Shown here in pieces: positions 1-6,112 of a DNA stretch of 33,234 nt. Below the pieces are notes generated by a model. The model did no database searches. It was given only the letters and a program-made list of their open reading frames with translations, and was not told the DNA's origin. The translations under genes and the position numbers were made by a program. Numbering within the stretch: position 1 is the stretch's first letter; the number at the start of each line of letters is the position of its first letter. This DNA is from a virus: positions 1-33,234 of the IMG/VR virus record IMGVR_UViG_3300027985_000249; one strand, written 5' to 3'.

Positions 1-108
1 TTTGTGATTTGCGTTTAGTAAAAGGTCTAAAAAAACGACTCTATGGTTAATACTTGAGTACCAACCCCAGTTTTGAAAATCTCTATACAACTTAATCCAA
101 CCAGACAT
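1..108 (-). CDS. Replication initiator / replisome organiser, N-terminal fragment (runs off left edge)
   Basis: Only the first 36 codons are present, starting at the ATG at 108 behind an AGGGGTG ribosome binding site; the frame is still open at base 1. The segment SGWIKLYRDFQNWGWYSS followed by FLDLLLNANHK matches the conserved opening of phage replication proteins of the DnaD/replisome-organiser kind (GWIKLHR...W.WY...LLL.ANHK), where it precedes a winged-helix DNA-binding domain. It sits just after a Cys-rich ORF in the leftward unit. Its frame continues exactly into the fragment at 32899-33234 if the two window ends are joined. The family call comes from memory of the motif. Confidence 0.75.
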   Translation of the reverse strand, partial: MSGWIKLYRDFQNWGWYSSINHRVVFLDLLLNANHK

Positions 109-116
109 AAGCACCC

Positions 117-410
117 CTATTTTTGATAAGGTCTGAATTTATATAATGGACATAATTTTGCAGAGCAATTTCTAACTTCCTCCTTGTCAAAGCATGAGCA
201 ATCTAAACACTTCGCTTTTATTGCCTGATTTCTCGTAGTTTTACCAGTGTACGAAAGGTAGAATAGTTTTTGAATGGTAGATGGTAGGGTAATAATTAAA
301 TTGTATTTTTTAGGCTCTACAGACGATAAACTCAATAAATCCAAATTAAACTTATCTTTACCATCTTTTATCATTTTTTGGCGTTCATCTTTGCTGATTT
401 TTGAAAACAT
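117..410 (-). CDS. Cys-rich small phage protein (zinc-binding motif)
   Basis: This is a 97-residue protein. The ATG at 410 is preferred over an upstream TTG because AGGGG lies seven bases before it. The C-terminal third carries KCLDCSCFDKEEVRNCS followed by CPLYKFRP, a cluster of six cysteines in the C-x2-C...C...C pattern common in small phage proteins near replication genes, probably binding zinc. The N-terminal half is charged and has no recognised domain. It ends eight bases before the start of the replication protein, so the two are co-transcribed. The 5' leader is unusually long and structured (411-612). Function is unknown. Confidence 0.8.
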   Translation of the reverse strand: MFSKISKDERQKMIKDGKDKFNLDLLSLSSVEPKKYNLIITLPSTIQKLFYLSYTGKTTRNQAIKAKCLDCSCFDKEEVRNCSAKLCPLYKFRPYQK

Positions 411-430
411 TATCAAACCCCTTTAAAAGA

Positions 431-467
431 AGAGGCCAGCCGACCTAGCATTGAAAAGCCAGCCTCT
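431..467 (-). terminator. Leader hairpin 1 (attenuator or terminator candidate), leftward strand
   Basis: Read leftward, AGAGGCTGGC (467-458) pairs with GCTGGCCTCT (440-431) over 10 bp, with two G-U pairs. It is followed by TCTTTT (430-425). The 17-base loop contains TGCTAGGTC. On the opposite strand the two wobbles become C/A mismatches, so the structure favours leftward RNA. It lies between the VRR-NUC gene and the start at 410, so it could end the nuclease message or attenuate the downstream replication genes. The T tract is short, so strength is uncertain. Confidence 0.5.
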
Positions 468-505
468 CTATTTTTACCCATTTCTGGGAATTGTGAATTT
501 TATGT

Positions 506-526
506 AATTGGTCTGCTAGGCCAATT
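506..526 (-). promoter_or_regulatory. Leader hairpin 2 (9-bp stem, triloop)
   Basis: AATTGGTCT (506-514) and AGGCCAATT (518-526) form a nine-pair inverted repeat around a 3-base loop; one pair is T/G on the plus strand and C/A on the minus strand. In leftward RNA the segment GGCCTAGCA can pair with TGCTAGGTC in the loop of the hairpin at 431-467, giving nine pairs with one wobble. That allows a loop-loop contact or alternative folds. A run of TGTGTGTGTG (527-536) follows on the plus strand. Role unknown; an RNA switch, an origin element or a protein-binding dyad are all possible. Confidence 0.45.
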
Positions 527-565
527 TGTGTGTGTGCATGTAATTTAGCACAAAAAAATAATTTG

Positions 566-594
566 TAAATATACTTTATAAAAAATACAGGCAA
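566..594 (-). promoter_or_regulatory. Candidate sigma-70-type promoter, leftward
   Basis: TTGCCT (594-589) and TATTTA (571-566) are separated by 17 bases, leftward. If used, transcription would begin around 560 and give a leader of about 150 bases containing both hairpins before the gene at 410. The -10 match is modest in an AT-rich stretch, so chance similarity is a real risk. Confidence 0.3.
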
Positions 595-612
595 GCATTT
601 TTCAGATAGTTT

Positions 613-972
613 TTATTTACTATCAAGATAATCACAAATCGCATCAATCGCCTCAGTTGCACCTCTGCATACCATAGCTTTGTATCCGCAACCATTGAGC
701 ATATCTAGCCACATCCTCTGTTCTGGACTCACAACACCACCTTTCTCGCGCTTTAACTCAATATATAGCCCATGAAACTCACCTGCTGGAACTGGTAAAA
801 CAAGATCGGGGACACCCTTTTTAAGCCCACTCTTTTTGGCTTTTACAGCTTGTCCGATTGTCAGCTTCACACCGTTTAGCGTACTATATAATAAAAACAA
901 TTCTGGATATTTTCGCTTGCTTGCCTCAGCGAACTGGAATATTATCACTTGTTCTTCGTATTCTGTTAGCAT
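613..972 (-). CDS. VRR-NUC domain endonuclease
   Basis: This 119-residue protein consists almost only of a VRR-NUC (PD-(D/E)xK-like) fold. Visible motifs are an N-terminal helix beginning EYEEQVIIFQFAE, the catalytic stretch KKGVPDLVLPVP (Asp near residue 57), LYIELKRE (E-x-K near 70), and a C-terminal SPEQRMWLDML helix. Such stand-alone phage nucleases cut branched or flapped DNA and sit among replication and recombination genes, as here. The ATG at 972 is chosen because GGAG lies seven bases upstream; the ATG at 984 has no ribosome binding site. It is the first gene of the leftward unit. Confidence 0.9.
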   Translation of the reverse strand: MLTEYEEQVIIFQFAEASKRKYPELFLLYSTLNGVKLTIGQAVKAKKSGLKKGVPDLVLPVPAGEFHGLYIELKREKGGVVSPEQRMWLDMLNGCGYKAMVCRGATEAIDAICDYLDSK

Positions 973-1041
973 AATTTTCTCCATTTTTTACGTTATTTCA
1001 ATATTTTATATGTTCACTTTTTTATATATTTTTATTCAAAA

Positions 1042-1070
1042 TTGATATATAATATAATTACAGCTATCAT
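1042..1070 (+). promoter_or_regulatory. Promoter for the rightward early unit
   Basis: TTGATA (1042-1047), a 17-base spacer and TATCAT (1065-1070) make a good sigma-70-type promoter, with transcription expected near 1077 and the first start codon at 1103. Overlapping TATAAT hexamers at 1048-1053 and 1053-1058 are alternatives but lack a good -35. The region 973-1102 is the divergent gap between the two units; I could not find an equally good leftward promoter in it. Confidence 0.55.
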
Positions 1071-1102
1071 AAATATTTTACACTTTTAAAGGAGGATTGA
1101 AA

Positions 1103-1387
1103 ATGGACATGACATTATTTTTAAGTACCGAGAAATTTTCTAAACTACCGGAAGTTAAATTATATATTTTGGAAATTGAAGTAAACGGGATGATAAGTGT
1201 TTATAAATCAAAAAGAAAAAATGTTTTAAAAGAGCAAGTTGAACGTGTTTATTGTTATTTTAATAAACCTGATGATTTTGATTTCAAAATAACCGAAATA
1301 AACAATGTAAAGGATACGTTTGTTTATTCTGACGAAAACCAATTAATAGATGGAATTAATAGCTTCAATGGTATTTATATTGAATAA
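1103..1387 (+). CDS. Hypothetical early protein
   Basis: This 94-residue, lysine-rich protein opens the rightward unit. The ATG at 1103 is chosen over an in-frame TTG at 1097 because GGAGG (1091-1095) is seven bases upstream. The sequence reads as a small alpha/beta protein (YILEIEVNGMISVYKSKRKN, then KEQVERVYCYFNKPDDFDF) with no motif I recognise. First position behind the best promoter suggests immediate-early expression, where phages often keep host-takeover proteins. That is inference from position only. Confidence 0.75.
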   Translation: MDMTLFLSTEKFSKLPEVKLYILEIEVNGMISVYKSKRKNVLKEQVERVYCYFNKPDDFDFKITEINNVKDTFVYSDENQLIDGINSFNGIYIE

Positions 1388-1408
1388 CAAACAAACATCG
1401 AGGTGAGC

Positions 1409-1672
1409 ATGAAATCAAGTTACTCTAACACTCAGTTACTTATATCTTCAACTAATGAAATCATTGACGCAACCATTTTGCAATTTTTTATCGCTAAAGG
1501 ATTCAAAAGGGCACTTGAGCAAGACTTAGATGCCATTGCAAAACTAGGAGCCGTGGAGTTGTCTGAGGCTGGAATTGACTATAAGTATGCCGAAAGAAAG
1601 CTCGAATATCTATGGAAAGAACTCCATGTTTACACAGACGATGGATATGCGTCTGATAATATCGAGTTCTAA
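1409..1672 (+). CDS. Hypothetical protein, probably helical
   Basis: An 87-residue acidic protein with no recognised family. The ATG at 1409 lies two bases after GAGGTGA; the GTG at 1403 would sit inside that ribosome binding site and is less likely. The middle section (FIAKGFKRALEQDLDAIAK, then a long helix with YAERKLEYLWKEL) looks helical. It ends one base before the next ATG, so the two genes are translationally linked. Confidence 0.7.
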   Translation: MKSSYSNTQLLISSTNEIIDATILQFFIAKGFKRALEQDLDAIAKLGAVELSEAGIDYKYAERKLEYLWKELHVYTDDGYASDNIEF

Positions 1673-1673
1673 T

Positions 1674-1967
1674 ATGAGCGGCTCACTTGAAGCAATCTCG
1701 GAAGATTGGGACACAATAACCGAGAAAGAACAATCTGAATATATTATTAAAAGTTGCAAATATGAAGGAATAACGCTACTTGATTGGTTTTTGAAGTTAG
1801 ATAAGGAATTTGAAGATAGTTATGCGCTTGATAAGGATCAGTACGATATATTTGGAATTAAAGAATGGAAAAATAGTGAACAGTGTAAAAAATTTATGGA
1901 AGTGAAAGAATATATAAAAAAGAACACAAAAATAGTAAAAAAGAAAACTGATAACCTAGACGAATAA
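1674..1967 (+). CDS. Hypothetical acidic protein with basic tail
   Basis: A 97-residue protein read from the ATG at 1674, directly after the stop at 1670-1672; a longer frame from 1575 would overlap most of the upstream gene and is rejected. The body is acidic (ISEDWDTITEKEQSEYI, then LDWFLKLDKEFEDSYA) and the tail is very lysine-rich (KEYIKKNTKIVKKKTD). I recognise no domain. It precedes the ERF recombinase gene by ten bases. Confidence 0.7.
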   Translation: MSGSLEAISEDWDTITEKEQSEYIIKSCKYEGITLLDWFLKLDKEFEDSYALDKDQYDIFGIKEWKNSEQCKKFMEVKEYIKKNTKIVKKKTDNLDE

Positions 1968-1977
1968 AGGAGAATGA

Positions 1978-2547
1978 ATGAGTGACCTAATTAAAATTCA
2001 ATCAGAAATTGTTGCAAAAAAAGACAAGTTCAACAAATTTGGCAATTACAGCTATAGATCAGCAGAATCGATCATGGAAGCAATTAAACCAGTTTTGTTA
2101 AAACACAAAGCAGAGTTAATATTGAGTGATGAAATTGTTGTGGTGGGAAGTAGAACCTACGTTAAATCAACAGCGACTCTTATTGTTGGCGATAAAACAT
2201 ACTCATCAACTGCATTTGCCAGAGAAGAAGAAAGCAAAAAAGGAATGGACTCAATGCAACTAACAGGTGCAACAGCTAGTTATTCACGCAAATATGCATT
2301 ATCTGCATTATTTCTGATCGACGATGGTCAGGATAGCGATTATCTCAATACTCATGGCAAAGAAGAAAAGACAGAGAAAAAAGCAACGCAAGGTCAAATT
2401 AATGATCTGACTGTATATTTGCTGGCACTTGGAAAGATAAAAGAAGATGAAAAGCACCAAGTATCAAAACTTACATATACACAAGCCGAAGAAAAAATAA
2501 AACAATATAAACCACAATACGAGGAATTATGTACACAAAAGAAATAA
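1978..2547 (+). CDS. erf: ERF-family single-strand annealing recombinase
   Basis: This 189-residue protein matches the ERF superfamily of phage annealing proteins, which anneal complementary single strands during recombination and genome circularisation. Landmarks are an N-terminal block with KDKFNKFGNYSYRSAESIME, the KPVLLKHKAELILSDE segment, a central strand with STATLIVGDKTYSSTAFARE, and the signature TGATASYSRKYALSALFLID followed by DDGQDSDY (residues about 98-125). The Lys/Glu-rich C-terminal part is the usual variable tail. A consensus ribosome binding site (AAAGGAGAATG) precedes the ATG. SSB is encoded in the same unit and is the natural partner. Confidence 0.9.
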   Translation: MSDLIKIQSEIVAKKDKFNKFGNYSYRSAESIMEAIKPVLLKHKAELILSDEIVVVGSRTYVKSTATLIVGDKTYSSTAFAREEESKKGMDSMQLTGATASYSRKYALSALFLIDDGQDSDYLNTHGKEEKTEKKATQGQINDLTVYLLALGKIKEDEKHQVSKLTYTQAEEKIKQYKPQYEELCTQKK

Positions 2548-2711
2548 ATAACATCGTTTCAAAGATGTTAAAGCACGGCAAGAAAGGCGACGGCAAGTTA
2601 ATAATTAACGAAATAAGAAAAATTTTAATAGGTAGTAATATAAGCATGAGAAAAGTTTCCATGTTACTAGGTGAAAGTTACAATACAACTATAGCAAAGG
2701 GTAAAAAATGA
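2529..2711 (+). CDS. Small basic protein, possible helix-turn-helix
   Basis: A 60-residue basic protein starting inside the end of the ERF gene (19-base overlap), with GAGGA five bases before its ATG. It has a helical N-terminal half and a C-terminal stretch (SNISMRKVSMLLGESYNTT) that reads like a helix-turn-helix with a turn at MLLGES. Its stop overlaps the next start as ATGA. A DNA-binding role is plausible but rests only on this resemblance. Confidence 0.65.
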   Translation: MYTKEINNIVSKMLKHGKKGDGKLIINEIRKILIGSNISMRKVSMLLGESYNTTIAKGKK

Positions 2712-3040
2712 TTGATAAAATTGAAATAGGTAAAACGTATGTTATTAATGGTTCTTTTGAGGTACTTGTTCAGTGCATCGGTGAAAGAAAAGTATTTTTT
2801 AAGCACCTAGATACTGGTAATGAAACTGTCATTCACATTGAAAACTTTAAAGATTCAGCAACTATTAAGAAACCAACAAAGCGGTTTTGGTGGAGAGTAG
2901 ATGAAGATGGGATTAGAACTGTGCATCCATATTCTGACGATTGTTACTTGTTGAATGATATTGAAGAGTCTTATGAGTGCGACGATATGTTTTCAAAAAT
3001 GAAGAAAATAGAAACCGCTTATATAGATGCGGAGGTGTAA
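2708..3040 (+). CDS. Hypothetical protein
   Basis: A 110-residue protein coupled by ATGA to the gene upstream. The N-terminal 40 residues (IEIGKTYVINGSFEVLVQC, then KVFFKHLDTGNETVIHIENF) read as a small beta-barrel such as an SH3-like fold; the rest is acidic with FWWRVDEDGIRTVHPYS. I do not recognise the family. Confidence 0.75.
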   Translation: MIDKIEIGKTYVINGSFEVLVQCIGERKVFFKHLDTGNETVIHIENFKDSATIKKPTKRFWWRVDEDGIRTVHPYSDDCYLLNDIEESYECDDMFSKMKKIETAYIDAEV

Positions 3041-3041
3041 C

Positions 3042-3407
3042 ATGAGCGGATACTGTTTAGATTGTGGCAATAACCCATGTATATGTGAAGATATCGAAGA
3101 TAGCAAACTAGCCTATAAACTCATGCAACAATCACGTTTTAAAGAGATTGATATTTACTATGTTGATGAACTTCAAGATCAAATAAAGCGTCTTACCAAT
3201 CAACTAGAAAAAGCTGAGGTAATTTCCAATAAAAAAGATGAAGTGATAAATAAACTAATACAGTTATTATTGCTTACTGATTATTCTGTCAGCAATTTTG
3301 CTATTGGAGATGTGCAATTTATTCAATGGCATAGCTTTACAATGGATTTTCCAGAGTACCTAGAAAGAACACCTAGTGGATTTTTATCTAGTCATGCAAA
3401 TTTTTAA
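3042..3407 (+). CDS. Cys-headed protein A with duplicated C-terminal module
   Basis: A 121-residue protein. The ATG at 3042 follows GGAGGTGTAAC, so an in-frame ATG at 3027 that includes this ribosome binding site is rejected. The N-terminus MSGYCLDCGNNPCICED is a C-x2-C...C-x-C zinc-ribbon-like head. A short coiled-coil linker follows, then 67 residues starting LEKAEVISNKKDEVI that are 84% identical (56 of 67) to the C-terminus of the protein at 3825-4175. The module includes a hydrophobic helix (KLIQLLLLTDYSVSN) and an aromatic stretch (VQFIQWHSFTMDFPEYL). Function unknown. Confidence 0.8.
   Translation: MSGYCLDCGNNPCICEDIEDSKLAYKLMQQSRFKEIDIYYVDELQDQIKRLTNQLEKAEVISNKKDEVINKLIQLLLLTDYSVSNFAIGDVQFIQWHSFTMDFPEYLERTPSGFLSSHANF
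3204..3404 (+). repeat. Intragenomic duplication, copy A
   Basis: This 201-base, 67-codon segment closely matches 3972-4172 with no insertion or deletion. Identity is highest in the first 40 bases and falls later, mostly at third codon positions, indicating a duplication kept under protein-level selection. Confidence 0.9.
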
Positions 3408-3433
3408 CAGGAGAATGAAAAAAGAGGACTAAA

Positions 3434-3823
3434 ATGAAAGAAGAACTAATTAACAAATTCTCAGAGAAGATATTGCAGTATGCAAGTAATATTGAGCAAT
3501 TCACATCTAATGAAGTTCCTAAGTACATCAATGAATTGTTAGAGTATAGGTCTATGGTTCACATAACAGATGCTATTGTCCCAGTATTCTTATTGCTATC
3601 ATGTGCATTAGTGCTAGTAATGATAGTATTTTGGGCAATAAAAAATCGTAAAGAAGATATGGCAGATGACTTAACATCTTTTTTAGAAATAGTGTCAGTA
3701 GGGATAACCCTATTAATAGCCGCTGGGGCACTTGATTCTTTAAAAGACGATTTAATGAAAGTGTACCAGATTAAAAATGCTCCGAGAGTTTACATAATTG
3801 ATTATCTGAAATGGGAGAAATAA
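3434..3823 (+). CDS. Two-helix membrane protein (holin candidate)
   Basis: A 129-residue protein with two hydrophobic segments: about residues 46-72 (ITDAIVPVFLLLSCALVLVM and on to FWAIK) and about 82-102 (SFLEIVSVGITLLIAAGAL). A short KNRKED turn joins them, and soluble helical ends flank both. The end IKNAPRVYIIDYLKWEK resembles small phage membrane proteins of unknown role. It lies between the two Cys-headed paralogues and 1.2 kb before the muramidase, so a lysis (holin) role is possible, but an early membrane function fits its unit equally well. Confidence 0.75.
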   Translation: MKEELINKFSEKILQYASNIEQFTSNEVPKYINELLEYRSMVHITDAIVPVFLLLSCALVLVMIVFWAIKNRKEDMADDLTSFLEIVSVGITLLIAAGALDSLKDDLMKVYQIKNAPRVYIIDYLKWEK

Positions 3824-3824
3824 A

Positions 3825-4175
3825 ATGGATGATAAAAAATGTAAAAATTGTAATAATTCAGATAATAGCGATTCAGACGGTGATAACGTATGGTGTAATC
3901 TATTCGAAAAATATTCAGAACTTCCAATCAATAATTGTTTCCACCATAGTAGAGACTCTTTGCTAACACAGCTAGAAAAAGCTGAGGTAATTTCCAATAA
4001 AAAAGATGAAGTAATAAGCAAGCTAATACAGTTGTTATTACTTACAGACTATTCAGTTAGTAATTATGTCATTGGAGATGTGCAATTTATCCAATGGCAA
4101 AGTTTTCTAATGGATTTTCCAGAATACATAGAGGATACGCCTAGTGAATTTTTATCTAGTCCAAGTGATTTTTAG
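3825..4175 (+). CDS. Cys-headed protein B with duplicated C-terminal module
   Basis: A 116-residue paralogue of the protein at 3042-3407 in its C-terminal 67 residues, but with an unrelated head: KCKNCNNSDNSDSDGDNVWC, then CFHHSRDS, a C-x2-C...C...C-x-H-H arrangement that could bind one zinc. The shared part keeps KKDEVI, KLIQLLLLTDYSVSN, IGDVQFIQW and the FPEY motif. It begins one base after the membrane protein stop. Swapping heads on a constant tail suggests the tail docks to a common partner while the head varies specificity (inference). Confidence 0.8.
   Translation: MDDKKCKNCNNSDNSDSDGDNVWCNLFEKYSELPINNCFHHSRDSLLTQLEKAEVISNKKDEVISKLIQLLLLTDYSVSNYVIGDVQFIQWQSFLMDFPEYIEDTPSEFLSSPSDF
3972..4172 (+). 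repeat. Intragenomic duplication, copy B
   Basis: Partner of 3204-3404: same length, same reading frame, 56 of 67 residues identical. The boundary is sharp: upstream of the CTAGAAAAAGC start the two genes share no obvious similarity. Confidence 0.9.
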
Positions 4176-4187
4176 AGGAGAAATAAA

Positions 4188-4580
4188 ATGAAAGAGCGCA
4201 TGACTATTGAAGAACTTGAACAATTACTAAAAGAAAATCCTGATGGGGTTGAGATGATTTGTGACGATGGGTGGGCATTTGGTGCGTACAGTAATATAGT
4301 AGCAATGTTCTTGTGTAATAACAATATGGGTATTAAAGATCTAAAAAGAAATGCAGATATCCTTAACATTTCAGCTCTATGTCACTATCCATCACAAAAG
4401 AAGAAAGATGAGATTGTTGAGCTGAAACGAGGGAGCGACGGATTCTATAGGACACTAGATGGTATAGGAATATTAAAGTCTAATTGCATGATTGAGTTTG
4501 TCGGATCATCAGGTGTTCCATTTCATCCAAATGAACCAATAGTTAAATTTAACTTAACTACAAAAAAGTGGGTACTGTAA
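4188..4580 (+). CDS. Hypothetical protein
   Basis: A 130-residue protein with a GAGGAG ribosome binding site. The N-terminus (TIEELEQLLKENPDGVEM, then GWAFGAY) resembles the short helix plus strand found in many small phage proteins, and residues 40-60 carry a hydrophobic stretch with two cysteines. No recognised domain. It is the last gene before a 58-base gap that holds the ribosome-site hairpin of the next gene. Confidence 0.75.
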   Translation: MKERMTIEELEQLLKENPDGVEMICDDGWAFGAYSNIVAMFLCNNNMGIKDLKRNADILNISALCHYPSQKKKDEIVELKRGSDGFYRTLDGIGILKSNCMIEFVGSSGVPFHPNEPIVKFNLTTKKWVL

Positions 4581-4612
4581 GTAAAAGTTAGGGAATTATT
4601 ATCCTGTTTGTT

Positions 4613-4638
4613 GTAGTATCTTCCAAAAGAGGTACTAC
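4613..4638 (+). promoter_or_regulatory. Hairpin covering the ribosome binding site of the next gene
   Basis: GTAGTATCTT (4613-4622) pairs with GAGGTACTAC (4629-4638) over 10 bp with two G-U pairs and a 6-base CCAAAA loop. The 3' arm contains most of the AAGAGG ribosome binding site, and the stem ends exactly at the ATG at 4639. Such a fold should hold translation low unless it is opened, for example by a bound protein or a translating ribosome. The geometry is seen directly; the regulation is inferred. Confidence 0.55.
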
Positions 4639-4854
4639 ATGAACAGAATATGTAAACGATGCAAGCGTGAAATAACGCCAGAACTAGCAATCTTTTCTTC
4701 GTCATGCGTTGGCAATATTAGACCTATATGCATAGACTGTGAACCACTCCAGAAAGAAGAACACAGTAAATCCAGAGTAAAAAAAGAACGGTATATTTCT
4801 GAGGACGATTATAAATTTTCCGACTGGCTCGGGTCAGCATCAATCTATTATTGA
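4639..4854 (+). CDS. Small zinc-ribbon protein
   Basis: A 71-residue protein. Cysteines at RICKRCKREITPELAI, then SSCVG and RPICIDCEP, form C-x2-C ... C-x2-C with an extra cysteine, a typical short zinc ribbon. The rest is a charged tail. Its ribosome binding site lies in the hairpin at 4613-4638. No partner or function is evident. Confidence 0.75.
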   Translation: MNRICKRCKREITPELAIFSSSCVGNIRPICIDCEPLQKEEHSKSRVKKERYISEDDYKFSDWLGSASIYY

Positions 4855-4861
4855 GGTTTAT

Positions 4862-5014
4862 ATGAAAAAAGAAAGTGCGCTTATCTTGCTAAACACTAGA
4901 CGTGAAGAGCTTTTAATGCTACTTGACACAACATTACCAAAGTATCATTTTATTCTAAAACTAAACCTAGAGGCAACTGACAAGATGATTATGTATATCA
5001 AGAGGTGGAAATGA
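4862..5014 (+). CDS. Small hypothetical protein (50 aa)
   Basis: A 50-residue ORF fills the gap between the zinc-ribbon protein and the muramidase. It starts at the ATG at 4862 behind TGAGGTTT, and its TGA overlaps the muramidase ATG as ATGA, which argues for real, coupled translation. The sequence (ALILLNTRREELLMLLD, then KMIMYIKRWK) looks helical and amphipathic with a basic end. It could be a small regulatory or lysis-related peptide; nothing identifies it. Confidence 0.6.
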   Translation: MKKESALILLNTRREELLMLLDTTLPKYHFILKLNLEATDKMIMYIKRWK

Positions 5015-5682
5015 AAGCATTTTTTGTTAAACTATGGCGAAAAATAACTGGTAAAAAAGAGCAAGTTGTTCATGAAGTAAAACCAGTAGAACCAACACAA
5101 GAACGTGATAACTCAATGTTCGCTGATATTTCACACTATGAGATATGTGACTATTCCAAATACCCACATGATCTGATTATATTCAAGGCAACAGAGGGAA
5201 CTAGTATAATTGATAGTACGTTATACGATAACATGGAAAAATCAAAGCATCTAAAGACTGGTGTTTATCACTTTTATAGATGCAATAGAAGCCCATTTCA
5301 GCAAGCAGAGCATTTTATTGGTGCGGTCGGTACTCAATACATGAAAGATATGTATATTGACCCGATAGTGGACTTTGAGATGGCAAACGGTCAAGATGAA
5401 ACAGACCTTAAAAGAAACTTGCAAAATCTTAAATCATTCGCTGTTGAGATATATAAACATACTGGTAGAAAGTGTGTAATTTATACATCAGATTATTTGA
5501 TGAAATATTTAGCATTTGACAAAACTTTTCTTGATCTATTTAATGAGCCTTGGATTGCCAGATATGGGAAAGAGCCAGTTAATATTGCTCCGTGGAGCAA
5601 ATACTGGGCTTGGCAATTTAGTGAAGATCATAATGTTGTTGGCATAGGAAACTGCGATGCCAATTATTTTTATAAGGAGTAA
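5011..5682 (+). CDS. GH25 muramidase (endolysin)
   Basis: A 223-residue glycoside hydrolase family 25 lysozyme that cleaves the N-acetylmuramic acid linkage of peptidoglycan. The catalytic domain fills residues about 37-223: FADISHYE (first Asp), IIFKATEGTS, TGVYHFYR, the paired acids in PIVDFEMANG, CVIYTSDYL, PWIARYG and the closing YWAWQFSEDHNVVGIG...DANYF. The N-terminal 36 residues are basic and have no clear signal peptide, so export probably needs a holin or a signal-anchor-like effect. The ATG at 5011 is chosen over a GTG at 5005 because AGAGG precedes it and it overlaps the upstream stop. Placement next to ssb in the early unit is unusual for a lysis gene. Confidence 0.9.
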   Translation: MKAFFVKLWRKITGKKEQVVHEVKPVEPTQERDNSMFADISHYEICDYSKYPHDLIIFKATEGTSIIDSTLYDNMEKSKHLKTGVYHFYRCNRSPFQQAEHFIGAVGTQYMKDMYIDPIVDFEMANGQDETDLKRNLQNLKSFAVEIYKHTGRKCVIYTSDYLMKYLAFDKTFLDLFNEPWIARYGKEPVNIAPWSKYWAWQFSEDHNVVGIGNCDANYFYKE

Positions 5683-5685
5683 TAT

Positions 5686-6075
5686 ATGGTAAACAAAGCG
5701 ATTATTTTAGGTAGATTAGCAAGAGACGTAAAAGTCACTTATTCCAATGGCGGTAATGCTATTGGCAATTTTAGCGTGGCAACATCTGAAAAGTGGACTG
5801 ATAAAAGCGGTGTCAAGCAAGAAAAGACAGAGTTTCATAATGTAGTAGTATTTGGAAAACTTGCAGAGCTATGCGGTAATTATTTGGCGAAAGGTAGACA
5901 AGTGTATATCGAGGGCAAACTGGCAACTGATAAATACAATAAAGATGGTGTTGACCATTATTCTACTAAGATTGTTGCAAGTACTGTTCAATTTATTGGT
6001 TCGCCTAGTGGAGACAGCAAACAAGCTAATGAACAACCAGAACAAGATTTTACTACTGACGACTTACCATTCTAG
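5686..6075 (+). CDS. ssb: Single-stranded DNA-binding protein
   Basis: A 129-residue SSB with one OB fold: the N-terminal VNKAIILGRLARDVKVTYS, then IGNFSVATSEKW, the EFHNVVVFGKLAELCGNYL block and GRQVYIEGKLATDKY. A short linker rich in Gln and Glu ends in the acidic tip DDLPF, which in bacterial SSBs docks partner proteins. It protects single strands at phage forks and cooperates with the ERF annealing protein in the same unit. AAGGAG precedes the ATG. It is the last gene before the convergent junction. Confidence 0.95.
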   Translation: MVNKAIILGRLARDVKVTYSNGGNAIGNFSVATSEKWTDKSGVKQEKTEFHNVVVFGKLAELCGNYLAKGRQVYIEGKLATDKYNKDGVDHYSTKIVASTVQFIGSPSGDSKQANEQPEQDFTTDDLPF

Positions 6076-6084
6076 TTTTACATA

Positions 6085-6112
6085 GTGCTGGTTAAGAGTA
6101 CTTGACTGGCAC
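6085..6112 (+). terminator. 12-bp hairpin after ssb (rightward unit terminator candidate)
   Basis: GTGCTGGTTAAG (6085-6096) pairs with CTTGACTGGCAC (6101-6112) over 12 bp with three G-U pairs and an AGTA tetraloop, ten bases after the ssb stop. In leftward RNA the three wobbles become C/A mismatches, so the fold is built for the rightward transcript. No T tract follows, so it is either a factor-dependent terminator, an RNA-end protector or a collision barrier. It overlaps the last codons of the leftward gene at 6092-6253. Confidence 0.55.

Noticed and set aside
527-536. TG dinucleotide run.
   Set aside because: Five repeats only; not enough to call a microsatellite or a functional element.
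836-1045. A 69-codon rightward frame opposite the VRR-NUC gene and across the divergent gap.
   Set aside because: It has low-complexity hydrophobic content from AT-rich DNA, no ribosome binding site, and lies antisense to a clear nuclease gene.
3416-3433. Minicistron of five codons (ATGAAAAAAGAGGACTAA) before the membrane protein gene.
   Set aside because: It overlaps the ribosome binding site of the real start at 3434 and is probably chance.
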